A stretch of DNA of 64,000 nucleotides, from positions 62,001-126,000 of IMG/VR virus record IMGVR_UViG_3300037104_000796. The stretch is one strand, 5' to 3'. This DNA is from a virus. The notes below the pieces were generated by a model. It had not been told where the DNA came from, did no database searches, and was given only the letters and a program-made list of their open reading frames with translations. This document shows positions 7,824 to 16,463 of the stretch, one piece after another (within the stretch, counting starts at the first letter, position 1; each line of letters begins with the position of its first letter). The translations under genes and the position numbers were made by a program.

Positions 7824-8167
7824 TTGTAGATTTTATTTCCGCTTACCGATATTTTTTTACTCTTTGGCATATTTCCATAAAGTTTTCTCCACCCCTTTGC
7901 AAATCCGTTCTTAATTATTTGGGTGAAATATGCAAATGCATTTTGAGATTTATTTGGATCATAACCTCTCCAATACTGAAAACAATCCATAACTGCAAAA
8001 GCAATGCAATCTTCTCGATCCTCAGGATAAATGTAATTTAGTTTGGTAGAGAACTTCTTAGCCATTAACATAAACATATCTAATGCTTCTCTCGTTAATT
8101 CATTAGTTGCTTTACATTTTATAATTTCGTTTCTGAGATCACTATTCTTAACGTGGTGCGTCGCCAT
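7817..8167 (-). CDS. 55: Late transcription sigma factor (T4 gp55-like)
   Basis: 116 residues; T4 gp55 is 185. The core aligns by pattern: an N-terminal VKNSDLRNEIIKCK, a helix LDMFMLMAKKFSTKLNY, then REDCIAFAVMDCFQYWRGYDP and NAFAYFTQIIKNGFAKGWRK, matching the gp55 region with the E-x-x-A-x-G...FD...NPHAYITQ pattern. gp55 replaces the host sigma at late promoters and works with the gp45 sliding clamp, and a clamp-like gene is at 42661. The C-terminal clamp-binding extension of T4 gp55 is not obvious here. Confidence 0.75.
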   Translation of the reverse strand: MATHHVKNSDLRNEIIKCKATNELTREALDMFMLMAKKFSTKLNYIYPEDREDCIAFAVMDCFQYWRGYDPNKSQNAFAYFTQIIKNGFAKGWRKLYGNMPKSKKISVSGNKIYNI

Positions 8168-8203
8168 ACAATTAAATTTTAATTAAAGTTTAATTTTATA
8201 TAA

Positions 8204-8234
8204 CAAAAACGCGACATAGTTTTATCGCGTTTTA
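8204..8234 (-). terminator. Rho-independent terminator
   Basis: Minus strand reads AAAACGCGA, a ten-base loop, TCGCGTTTTTG. It follows the coiled-coil membrane protein gene at 8255 and separates it from gene 55. Confidence 0.75.
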
Positions 8235-8254
8235 AATATTTATCAATATAAGTA

Positions 8255-8719
8255 TTATTTAGTTGCTTTATCTAATGCTGTTTTAACTTCTTTCTCTTGT
8301 ATGCCTAAATCAACTTTTACCTGTGATTGAGTATTTTGTATATTTTTTTGACTTTGTATCAATTCGACATTGTCCTTTTTTAGTCCTGTTATATCTTTTT
8401 TGTAACTTGCATAAATCCCTGTTATAGTTCCAAATGTAAGTAATACAAATACCGCAATTCCTGTTAAAGTTAGTTTAGGATAACGAAAAGCCCAGAATAC
8501 ATCTTCAAGTTTTTTAGCATTATCTTCATCTGAAGTTTTTAATTTAGTAAGTTCTATTTGTATTCCGGCACGTTCTATTAATGATGCTGTAATCTGTTCA
8601 TCATGTTTTTCAATTTTTACATCAATTTTATTAAAGCGGTCGTGCACATTTATGAATTGGGCGTTCATTAGTGTAGTTAATCCTCGGATTTGCTCTGATA
8701 AAACGTCGTTTGTCATCAT
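8255..8719 (-). CDS. Coiled-coil protein with one membrane segment
   Basis: 154 residues. The first 75 are predicted helical and coiled-coil-like (heptads in RFNKIDVKIEKHDEQI). One transmembrane segment follows (LTLTGIAVFVLLTFGTITGI, about residues 82-102), then a second charged helix to the end. The start could be either of two Met codons. It is followed by a terminator. The layout could fit a spanin or a membrane anchor, but no family is recognised. Confidence 0.65.
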   Translation of the reverse strand: MMTNDVLSEQIRGLTTLMNAQFINVHDRFNKIDVKIEKHDEQITASLIERAGIQIELTKLKTSDEDNAKKLEDVFWAFRYPKLTLTGIAVFVLLTFGTITGIYASYKKDITGLKKDNVELIQSQKNIQNTQSQVKVDLGIQEKEVKTALDKATK

Positions 8720-8735
8720 AATAATGTCTTTTTTA

Positions 8736-9452
8736 TTAAACTGCTAATGTTCTTATCATTGATTTTGGAGCACTTTGAAATTCTTGTTCTCCGGATGGTG
8801 TTTGTTTAATTATTTTGATTGCATCTGCATCGCCAATGGCGTTTGTATAATCTATTGCGTTTACGAGAATGTTTTCAATTACTTGTTCTGTTGCTTCATC
8901 AATTAAAACTCCAGGAACATAATTATCTTCATTTGCAAAATCATTAAGGTCTTCAAGTATTTTAACTTGTGATTTGGGCATAAATACTGCTTTTCCTTCT
9001 ATCATAACTTTAACATTTTGATCTTCTTTTGCAGCTTCCCAAAGATTGTATTTCACATAACATTCATTCATTTTGATTGGAACATTGCCGTGATACACAC
9101 CACATCTAACCCATTGTTCGAATAAAAGTTTTTGAGTCTTTTCATCAAATTTCATATGAGGAACAGTAATAAGTTCAGGTTTCTTGTCATATTCTTTAAG
9201 TTCTTTAGGATCAACTAAATATGTTGAGCCCTGAACCATTACAATCAATTTTCCTTCAATTTCGCCAGTAACAAATCCGCGTTCCTTGTTTAAGATAACT
9301 TTATCAAGGATTTGAACTTCTTCATTAAGAACAGGTAGACTTCTTGACGATACTATCTTTTGGAAAAGTTCATATGCCTCAACATCAAACATAGCTTTGT
9401 CGGCTAGTGATTCACATATTTTATCTAAATCTTGTTCTGATAGACTAATCAT
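8736..9452 (-). CDS. Protein of unknown function beside the large acidic protein
   Basis: 238 residues, soluble, with no signal or membrane segment. The N-terminus is helical and acidic (MISLSEQDLDKICESLADKA), then comes a beta-rich centre (GFVTGEIEGKLIVMVQGSTYLV). It ends in SAPKSMIRTLAV. It lies two bases from the end of the 738-residue gene upstream, so the two are likely co-expressed and perhaps assemble together in the head. I do not recognise it. Confidence 0.65.
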   Translation of the reverse strand: MISLSEQDLDKICESLADKAMFDVEAYELFQKIVSSRSLPVLNEEVQILDKVILNKERGFVTGEIEGKLIVMVQGSTYLVDPKELKEYDKKPELITVPHMKFDEKTQKLLFEQWVRCGVYHGNVPIKMNECYVKYNLWEAAKEDQNVKVMIEGKAVFMPKSQVKILEDLNDFANEDNYVPGVLIDEATEQVIENILVNAIDYTNAIGDADAIKIIKQTPSGEQEFQSAPKSMIRTLAV

Positions 9453-9454
9453 AA

Positions 9455-11671
9455 TTATATCTTTTTATTTGATTGAGTTTTTGTTGCATCTTTTTTGGGT
9501 CTTTTCAAGAATACCTTTTTGATTTTTTTAGGTTCTTCAAGATCATCGGGGTTAGCATCTTTATTGAAGTTTGTTCTTTCAAGATTCTTTTCTGGAGGAC
9601 CTGCTGCTTCTTTCTTTTCACCTGGTTTTTCTGATGGTTTTTCACCATTTTCTTCAGTATCTCCTTCTTTTCCAGCTGGTTCGTCTAATCCAAGATCTAA
9701 TTCTGCAGTATCACTTGATCCGCTATCGCCTAAATCTAATCCTTCTCCGCCTTCTGCTGGTGCAGTACCACCGCCACCAACTCCTGCTTCAGGTTCTGCA
9801 CCTGTATCACCACCGCCTTCAACACCTGCTTCTTCTTCACCTTGTGGGTTTTCTAATTCAGCTTCTGCATCTACTTTATCAGCGTATGCTTCAAGATCAT
9901 CAGCACCTAAGTCAACTTTATCGCCATCTTCTGATGGTTCATCGCTTAACATTTCTGAATCGTCATCGTCAAATGTAACTGCTGAAGAAGCACCACCGGC
10001 ACTACCTGGGGCGGTCATATTTGCCATGCCAACTTCTGTTCCAAAATCATCACCTTCAACATTACTATCGCCTTCTGCTCCACCTTCTTCTCCTTTAGCA
10101 GCCATTGCTCCTGTAGGAACAACTACTGTATAAGATTTACCTGATGAATCATCTTGAACTGTGATGTTTAAGTTTTCACTTACATCTGTAAATGATTCAA
10201 CTTTATTAAGATAATTTTTGTAATCGTTTTTAATATCGTTAAGTTCTTCAACAAGGGCATTTACAACTTCTGTTGCAGCTTTACCTGTTTCATTTGAGAA
10301 TTGTTCGATTTTTCCTTCTAACACGTGAATGTAATCTGTATATTCACGTTTTGTTGAATCAATTTCTGATAAAATTCTTTCTTTGTTTGGAAGAATTTCA
10401 GCAAATGTTTTTGATACATCAAATCTCATATGTTCCATCATAATCTTTTCGGCCTGAATAGGGTTGATATTACGATAGAAAGTTGATTTATTGTTAATAG
10501 GATCAAATGTTGTAATGAAAATGTTATCTCTTAATTTGAATACGTCAGCTGCATAATTAGTGTTTTCTTTAAGATAAACTCTTTTAACAAAATCAAGTTC
10601 TGCGATTTCGTCAAAGTTTTCTCTTAAAACTGCAAGTGTTTTGTAAAATTGTGTGTTTCCACCCCATTCTGCTATTGCTGCAGATTCGTTAATTTGATTT
10701 ACAGTAAATATTCCGCCATTAACATAAGTTTCATTTTCTGTTAAAACTGCGTTGTCGTCTCCAATATATACTTTTATATCTTTACGTGAAACTTCGATAT
10801 TTGGAAGATTGATTGTATCGCATAATGTAGTAAAAGCTTCATCAAGTCTGCCAACGTCTTCTTTTTTAAGTTTATTAACGTAATTATTCTTTTTAACATA
10901 ATATGTTCCATGAACATTAAACAAAGCTTCGTTTTCTCCTAAGTAAAGAATAGGTGAGAAAAGTTTGTCTTCGATATCACATTCTGCGTTTGAATATTCT
11001 AATTGAAGTTGAGTGGCATCCAACATAAGTGCATTAAGAATATCATGAACGAAAGGATCATAACTGAATTTGATCAAAGTTTCTTTTAATGAACTCTTTG
11101 ATTGTTCAGTTTTATCACTTAAATAATTATCAACAACATCTTCAATAAGTGGAATAAGGTAATTGCTGCGAGTTTCTTTCATTACCTCAATGATTTTTGT
11201 AATATCTATGTCATTTTTGTATTGTTTAACTTGACTAGCCAAAGCACTTAATTCTGTATCAACTGCACGTAATTGACTAAATCCAGACATAGCTGAAATG
11301 AAGGCTTCGTAAAGAAGTACTTCTGGAGTTGTTTCTAATTTATCACGAAAATCTTCAAGAACCATTTGAAGGGTTATGTCGAGTTTTGCTTCCTTTTCCA
11401 TTAACGTGTTAACAGCTTTTCTAACACCTAAATGTTTAAGTGCATATACTCTTTTTTGGTTAACAAGCCATTTAGCGATTTCTTTATCGCTTGTATATTT
11501 TGTTAAACCTTCAAAGAGGTTTGTTAACGCAACTCGTTCAATTTCAAGTTGGGCATCAGGAGTAACTCCGTTATAAATTGCCGAACTAATAGCACTGATT
11601 GTTGACTCGCATAATGCTTTTACTTCTTGAACTTGTGTAGTTTCTTTTAATTGATTAATTTTCGTGATCAT
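9455..11671 (-). CDS. Large acidic protein with low-complexity tail, probably virion-associated
   Basis: 738 residues. Residues 1 to about 510 are helix-rich and without known motifs, with a coiled-coil region near 425-500 (EIDSTKREYTDYIHVLEGKIEQ). From about 515 to 700 the sequence is dominated by Gly, Glu, Asp, Ala and Ser with repeats of GGG and (L)DLG. The final 40 residues are strongly basic (KKIKKVFLKRPKKDATK). The acidic tail resembles the portal tail, and location within head genes suggests a head or scaffold role. Antisense frames over the tail look open only because of the biased composition. Confidence 0.7.
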   Translation of the reverse strand: MITKINQLKETTQVQEVKALCESTISAISSAIYNGVTPDAQLEIERVALTNLFEGLTKYTSDKEIAKWLVNQKRVYALKHLGVRKAVNTLMEKEAKLDITLQMVLEDFRDKLETTPEVLLYEAFISAMSGFSQLRAVDTELSALASQVKQYKNDIDITKIIEVMKETRSNYLIPLIEDVVDNYLSDKTEQSKSSLKETLIKFSYDPFVHDILNALMLDATQLQLEYSNAECDIEDKLFSPILYLGENEALFNVHGTYYVKKNNYVNKLKKEDVGRLDEAFTTLCDTINLPNIEVSRKDIKVYIGDDNAVLTENETYVNGGIFTVNQINESAAIAEWGGNTQFYKTLAVLRENFDEIAELDFVKRVYLKENTNYAADVFKLRDNIFITTFDPINNKSTFYRNINPIQAEKIMMEHMRFDVSKTFAEILPNKERILSEIDSTKREYTDYIHVLEGKIEQFSNETGKAATEVVNALVEELNDIKNDYKNYLNKVESFTDVSENLNITVQDDSSGKSYTVVVPTGAMAAKGEEGGAEGDSNVEGDDFGTEVGMANMTAPGSAGGASSAVTFDDDDSEMLSDEPSEDGDKVDLGADDLEAYADKVDAEAELENPQGEEEAGVEGGGDTGAEPEAGVGGGGTAPAEGGEGLDLGDSGSSDTAELDLGLDEPAGKEGDTEENGEKPSEKPGEKKEAAGPPEKNLERTNFNKDANPDDLEEPKKIKKVFLKRPKKDATKTQSNKKI

Positions 11672-11691
11672 AGTTAATAATTATTTTGATA

Positions 11692-12270
11692 TTAATAATT
11701 TTTTTTATATTTGCCCCTGGGCTTTCCTTTATGGGCTTTTCTTTGTTTATTCTTTGTTTCGTCTGATACTATATGATTCATTAAAGAATTACTTTGGTTT
11801 TTCTTTGTTTCTTCTGAATGTATTTTCCCTATATGAGATATACTCATTAAATGTTTTGTTTCTTCAGTTCTTGTTTTTCCAGTATTCTTTTTTACTCTTT
11901 TTTCTATTATTTCTTTGCTTTGTGTTAAACCTTTATTCCATGCAGGTATTCCTGCCATGTGAAAACTTAAATTTGTGTTAGGCAAATAACGATTATAGCC
12001 ATTAGGAGCCAATGTGTTAAATTTTAAAATATACTCTGATTCACTATTAAGCATATCTTTTGCATTTTCATAATCACTTTGCAAAATTTCCTTTTTAAAA
12101 TTTTCTTTTCCGTATTTTTCGTAATCTTTATTGAGATATTTACTTGATCCCCAATAAATGTCATCTTTTATTTTATCTCTGTAACATACTCTACTACCTA
12201 TATACTGCTTGTTTGTTATTATGTTTGTTATGATATATACGTAATAAAAACATACAGTTCTAGCCCTCAT
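11692..12270 (-). CDS. GIY-YIG homing endonuclease
   Basis: 192 residues. The catalytic module has YYVYIITNIITNKQYIGS, YWGSSKYL and SEYILKFNTLAPNGYN, then NUMOD3-like repeats (RTEETKHLMSISHIGK, HSEETKKNQSNSL, SDETKNKQRKAHKGK). The first four residues, MRAR, and the upstream AT-rich motif resemble tagged-gene starts, so the gene may have landed next to or within one. It lies between the 738-residue protein and the gp15-like gene. Confidence 0.87.
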   Translation of the reverse strand: MRARTVCFYYVYIITNIITNKQYIGSRVCYRDKIKDDIYWGSSKYLNKDYEKYGKENFKKEILQSDYENAKDMLNSESEYILKFNTLAPNGYNRYLPNTNLSFHMAGIPAWNKGLTQSKEIIEKRVKKNTGKTRTEETKHLMSISHIGKIHSEETKKNQSNSLMNHIVSDETKNKQRKAHKGKPRGKYKKNY

Positions 12271-12324
12271 ACGTTATTTATTTTATTTATATATTTATTG
12301 TTTTTTCTAAATTTTTTCCCATCT

Positions 12325-13680
12325 TTATACTATCTTAACTTGACGGGTAACCCCAAATGCTTCTGTTGAACTTGTTTGTACTAATGGGTCATTATAATTT
12401 GCCACAGAATTGACTACATATATATCTATCGTTTTGTAATCTACTATTCCCGGAAATACAATCGAGCCAAAAGGAACAGCTATATTTTGTATTTTATTAT
12501 CTTCTAAAGTAATGTTTATTGAAGCATCTCCTGAATACACTACTTGATTGGCTGTATTACGCATTTCCAATACGATATTAAATGAAGCATCAGCAGTAGG
12601 TGATAAGAAATAACCAGGATCAATAATTGTAAATGAAGATACATCTATTAAAGGCGGATTAGTAAGTGTTGGGAGTATACTTATTATCGGAGGACGATAA
12701 ATACTTACACTTACACTAGGATCATCCGGCCAAATAATGACAGGATTTTTATAAGTTGTAAATGTTTGTGGGATATTCCAAATATAATATTCATTATTAG
12801 GAACTCCTCTTTCAATAACATTTTTTGTATCTTCTCCGGTATTTGACCAAAGAATATCGACTTTATTAATAATTGTGTTTTCATCTTTATATTCCCATTC
12901 TAATAATAATGGATAACCCTTTGGAACTGTTTCTCCTTGATAATCTGTAACAAGCGTAATAATGCCATCATTTCGAGTTACATTATTATCAATCAATCTA
13001 TGACCAATTCCTACCATGTAGTCATTGTTATTTACTTCTGTGGTTGGATCGAATACAGGTTGATATGTTTCAACTTGTAAATCAAAGGTTATTTTGATTT
13101 TATTTTCAGGTTCAAACGAATAATTAATATTTTTTTCTAACGCAATATCTTCAGGAAAACCTACTGTTGAACCTACTCTCATCCCCTTGTAATAAACATA
13201 GAAGGTAATAGTTTTGTAGAAAAGTTCTCGTATCGCTTGTTCTATTTTTAATGCTGTGATTTGAGTATCTAACCAAAGTTCACAACTAAAATTAACATTT
13301 AACGGAATAGAATAAAGAAATGAACGCATTGTTTGAAGTTGTCCATTAACTTGTTTTAAGTAAGTTCCTTGTATATATCTTGAAGTTATTCTGGCTGAAT
13401 CAATCGGAGAACCCATATAAGTAACTACTCCTCTTGGAATAACATCAAAGTTTCCATCGACAGGTCTAGGTGGAAGACACCAGCCATAAAAAGTATAAAA
13501 ATCTTGCATAAATCTTTCATCACCAGACATATTATAAAACCAGGGAACTTTTACAGTTTCAATGTCTTCATTGCTCCATATTTGTTCATAAGTGATTTTA
13601 TTGTTAAGAATATTTAAAATTCCAGCAATTATCGCTCTTGACAAGATATTTTCATTATTGTATTTTTGATGTAGTGCCAT
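12325..13680 (-). CDS. 15: Tail sheath stabiliser/completion protein (T4 gp15-like)
   Basis: 451 residues; T4 gp15 is 272. The first 260 or so follow the gp15 layout: an N-terminal GILNILNNKITYEQ and VKVPWFY, then PLNVNFSCELWLDTQI, a helix ALKIEQAIRELFY, and KIKITFDLQVETYQPVFDP. In T4, gp15 caps the tail tube and sheath and joins the neck. The extra C-terminal 190 residues contain two beta-sandwich-like stretches (WPDDPSVSVSIYRPPI; SPTADASFNIVLEMRN), perhaps an Ig-like decoration. The call rests on pattern and gene context. Confidence 0.68.
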   Translation of the reverse strand: MALHQKYNNENILSRAIIAGILNILNNKITYEQIWSNEDIETVKVPWFYNMSGDERFMQDFYTFYGWCLPPRPVDGNFDVIPRGVVTYMGSPIDSARITSRYIQGTYLKQVNGQLQTMRSFLYSIPLNVNFSCELWLDTQITALKIEQAIRELFYKTITFYVYYKGMRVGSTVGFPEDIALEKNINYSFEPENKIKITFDLQVETYQPVFDPTTEVNNNDYMVGIGHRLIDNNVTRNDGIITLVTDYQGETVPKGYPLLLEWEYKDENTIINKVDILWSNTGEDTKNVIERGVPNNEYYIWNIPQTFTTYKNPVIIWPDDPSVSVSIYRPPIISILPTLTNPPLIDVSSFTIIDPGYFLSPTADASFNIVLEMRNTANQVVYSGDASINITLEDNKIQNIAVPFGSIVFPGIVDYKTIDIYVVNSVANYNDPLVQTSSTEAFGVTRQVKIV

Positions 13681-13698
13681 TTTTATTTTATTTATTCA

Positions 13699-16440
13699 TT
13701 AAATTTTATTAGTATTCTTGAGTTCTTTTTTTAAAAAATCAGTCCATTCTCTTCTTGTTTGTTCATCTAAATCAGGATCACTTTCTATTTCCCAAATCCA
13801 GCCTTCCGGTCCGGACAACCATGACGCATCGCCTTCTTTAACTTTTTTATCAGCATAATTTTGAATAATTTTAAGTAAGCCAATGCGCATATCTCTTATA
13901 GGATCAGATTCTTCTGCAAAGGTTTCATTCATACGTAACTTAAAAATCCATCTATTTTGAATAGCCTTTTGTTTGTCAACATTATAAAATGCAGCTAATA
14001 TATGAATAAGTGCTTGTTCTGATCCTGTAAAAATTAATCCGGCAATACCTGATTTATATTCATCTTTCATTTTATATGTTACGCCTGATTTTTTAAAGAA
14101 GTCTCCAACTTCGTTGCCTTCTATACTTTCAATATCATTTTTGTCGGGTTTGAATTTGGTCATTCCATATAATGGAATTGTTCGATATCCTGAGCCAATA
14201 CCCATATCTTTAATAGCATCTGTATCTTCTTTGAATTTTTCATTTATCATATTGCCTTTATCGTCACACATCCATGATTGTAATTCAGGGTGAAGTTTTT
14301 TCAATGCCACGTGTACTTGTTCATAATTTACTACTTGAGGTTTGCTATTAACAGTTAAATACTTTTGAACATATTTTGCTAATCGATTCAGTTTTGATTC
14401 TAAATTTACTTTAAAATAGAGATAATAACTGCTATTAGTGTCATTTAAAATATTTTCTGGAAGATTTTTTATTTTAAGAATAGCTGATAACATTTCTGCG
14501 ATAAACATATCCATTGCTTTTTGAGATTTAAAATCATGAGGACCATATAAACCAATTCCCATACTATGAACTGGGTCTCCTTCTTCTGAAAACTTTTCAT
14601 TAACATGTGCATCAGCCATCACAATTGTTAATCGATTTAATTTTCTGGTCATTGCATCAACAGCAACACCTTTATCATTTTTAAAGCCTTTTACGTTAAT
14701 CATATGTTCTATTTCATCAAAAAATTTATTCTTTGAGTATTCTTTACATATAATCGTATATACTGTATTCCCTAATGCATTTTTATCATATTCTACTGTT
14801 GTTTCATCACCAAACAAAACATAACGAATGTAATCAATGTAATCAACTCCACCGTGTACGTATTTAACTGGAAATAAATTCATTATCTCTTCTTTGAAGT
14901 GATTAGCTCCAATATTCATATCAGCTATAGCATCACCTTCTTCTGAGAATTTTTCATTTACAGATTCTTTTAGGTTTTTTATTTTCCAGTTAGGAACGAT
15001 CTCAAGATATTTTTCGATAAACTCTTTATCTAATGACCATTGATGATAAACTAACTTATTTAAATGTTTTAATGATTTTCTTAAATCCATAAGATCATCG
15101 CAACTATAATAAAAAACACTGGTAATGTCTCCATCAAGATTTCTGAATATTTTATTAAGAATAACATATGAATTTTTAGGATGACTTTGGTTGATAGTTT
15201 TTTTAACTCGTACAATACTTCCTCGTTTTGCATCATCCCAATCGATATCGCCTATACCCATATCGTGAATTGGATCAGAATCAATTACAAATTTTTCATT
15301 TACATTTTTCTTTTCAAAATAAGGATTGACATCTAAGAAAAATTTAATTTCCAACATCTCTGCAACCTTTGTAAGAATTTTAAGTCTTATTTTAGGATCG
15401 TCATAGTCCTTCATTTTCATCTCAAGAGCAGTTATTTCTTCAAAAGATTTTTGAGGAGTTATACGTGGATGTTCAATTAAATTTTTAACAGTATGATACA
15501 TTACTCTTACAAGAGGTACTGCGTATCCTTCGTATTCTTTTGAACATGTTTTTTTGTAATATAATCGATATAAGTCCATGCAACTTCCCGGCGGAATCGA
15601 ATACAAAATCTTTTTTAAACGCTCAATACCACCAATATGCATATCTCTTATGGGATCGCCAACTTCTTCTGAAAATTTTTCGTTAAGGTCAGGATATTTC
15701 CACGATTTTAATTCAGGATGTTTTAATTTGAAAACATATGAAAAATCTAGCCAATCAAATATGTCTTTTCCGTCAACTCTAACGAAATCCTTTATATATT
15801 TTCTTAATGTATTAGCACAACGTCGTTGTTCGGCATAATCTTCTGCAAAAAATATGAAAATATTTTCTTCTGGATCATTTAAAATATTTTCAGGAATTTC
15901 ATCTATATCAAGTATTGCTGTTAAATTTTCAACAATAAATTCATACATTTTATTCGGCGTATCAAAATCTTTATGCGCATACAATCCTATTTTCATATCC
16001 TTTATAGGATCCGATTCTTCTTTGAATTTCTCATTGACTGATTCATTTACATTTATATCAATGCCAAAATGTTTTTTAAGAGCATTAGCAATATCTTTCT
16101 GTATTTCATATTTAGATGGATAAAGCCCCTCTACCAAATCAACAATGCCATTAGCCTTTTTTTTACAAGCTCTTTCAAATGCAATTTGAGGAGAATTTCC
16201 TTTAATTAAATATTTTAAAATATCACATAAACAATACATTTTTTGCCAAACACATTTGTCGCGTCTATTGATAGGTTTTTTTCTATCATCAAAATAGTCA
16301 TAATATACGCGAGATGGAGCTGCATCATTTATCTTTTTTGCATGTTCTTTCCATATTTTACGAGCGCCAATTCCCATATCCTTAATAGGATCAGATTGAT
16401 CTGTGAATTTTTCGTAAAGATTTTCTTTGATGGGTTCCAA
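13699..16440 (-). CDS. Polyprotein of eight tagged modules
   Basis: 913 residues with a TTG start; the alignment of its first residues (x-K-E-N-LYE-KF) to other tags supports that start, and an in-frame stop lies just upstream. Eight tag copies end near residues 25, 152, 270, 396, 512, 630, 748 and 853. Each is (L/I/V/M)xE-(K/T)F...(S/G/T)D(P/A)(I/V)xxMxIG. The spacing is about 105-128 residues, so each tag heads one small domain. Modules 2 and 6 are near relatives (HDF...MxxFI...PENILND...KxLHPELxSW). Module 4 carries the GSIVRVK domain seen at 105-779. If a T4-type prohead protease cuts after each (L/I/V)xE, the product would be eight separate small proteins. Intact length and processing are inference. 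No module has a recognised function. Confidence 0.9.
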   Translation of the reverse strand: MEPIKENLYEKFTDQSDPIKDMGIGARKIWKEHAKKINDAAPSRVYYDYFDDRKKPINRRDKCVWQKMYCLCDILKYLIKGNSPQIAFERACKKKANGIVDLVEGLYPSKYEIQKDIANALKKHFGIDINVNESVNEKFKEESDPIKDMKIGLYAHKDFDTPNKMYEFIVENLTAILDIDEIPENILNDPEENIFIFFAEDYAEQRRCANTLRKYIKDFVRVDGKDIFDWLDFSYVFKLKHPELKSWKYPDLNEKFSEEVGDPIRDMHIGGIERLKKILYSIPPGSCMDLYRLYYKKTCSKEYEGYAVPLVRVMYHTVKNLIEHPRITPQKSFEEITALEMKMKDYDDPKIRLKILTKVAEMLEIKFFLDVNPYFEKKNVNEKFVIDSDPIHDMGIGDIDWDDAKRGSIVRVKKTINQSHPKNSYVILNKIFRNLDGDITSVFYYSCDDLMDLRKSLKHLNKLVYHQWSLDKEFIEKYLEIVPNWKIKNLKESVNEKFSEEGDAIADMNIGANHFKEEIMNLFPVKYVHGGVDYIDYIRYVLFGDETTVEYDKNALGNTVYTIICKEYSKNKFFDEIEHMINVKGFKNDKGVAVDAMTRKLNRLTIVMADAHVNEKFSEEGDPVHSMGIGLYGPHDFKSQKAMDMFIAEMLSAILKIKNLPENILNDTNSSYYLYFKVNLESKLNRLAKYVQKYLTVNSKPQVVNYEQVHVALKKLHPELQSWMCDDKGNMINEKFKEDTDAIKDMGIGSGYRTIPLYGMTKFKPDKNDIESIEGNEVGDFFKKSGVTYKMKDEYKSGIAGLIFTGSEQALIHILAAFYNVDKQKAIQNRWIFKLRMNETFAEESDPIRDMRIGLLKIIQNYADKKVKEGDASWLSGPEGWIWEIESDPDLDEQTRREWTDFLKKELKNTNKI

Positions 16441-16463
16441 GAATTGATATTTGTTTTATTTAT

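Noticed and set aside
9495-10133. Long plus-strand frame rich in Ser and Pro opposite the acidic tail of the 738-residue protein
   Set aside because: It is the antisense of Gly/Glu/Asp-rich low-complexity coding sequence; the same effect gives another frame at 9571-9978. No start signal or known motif.
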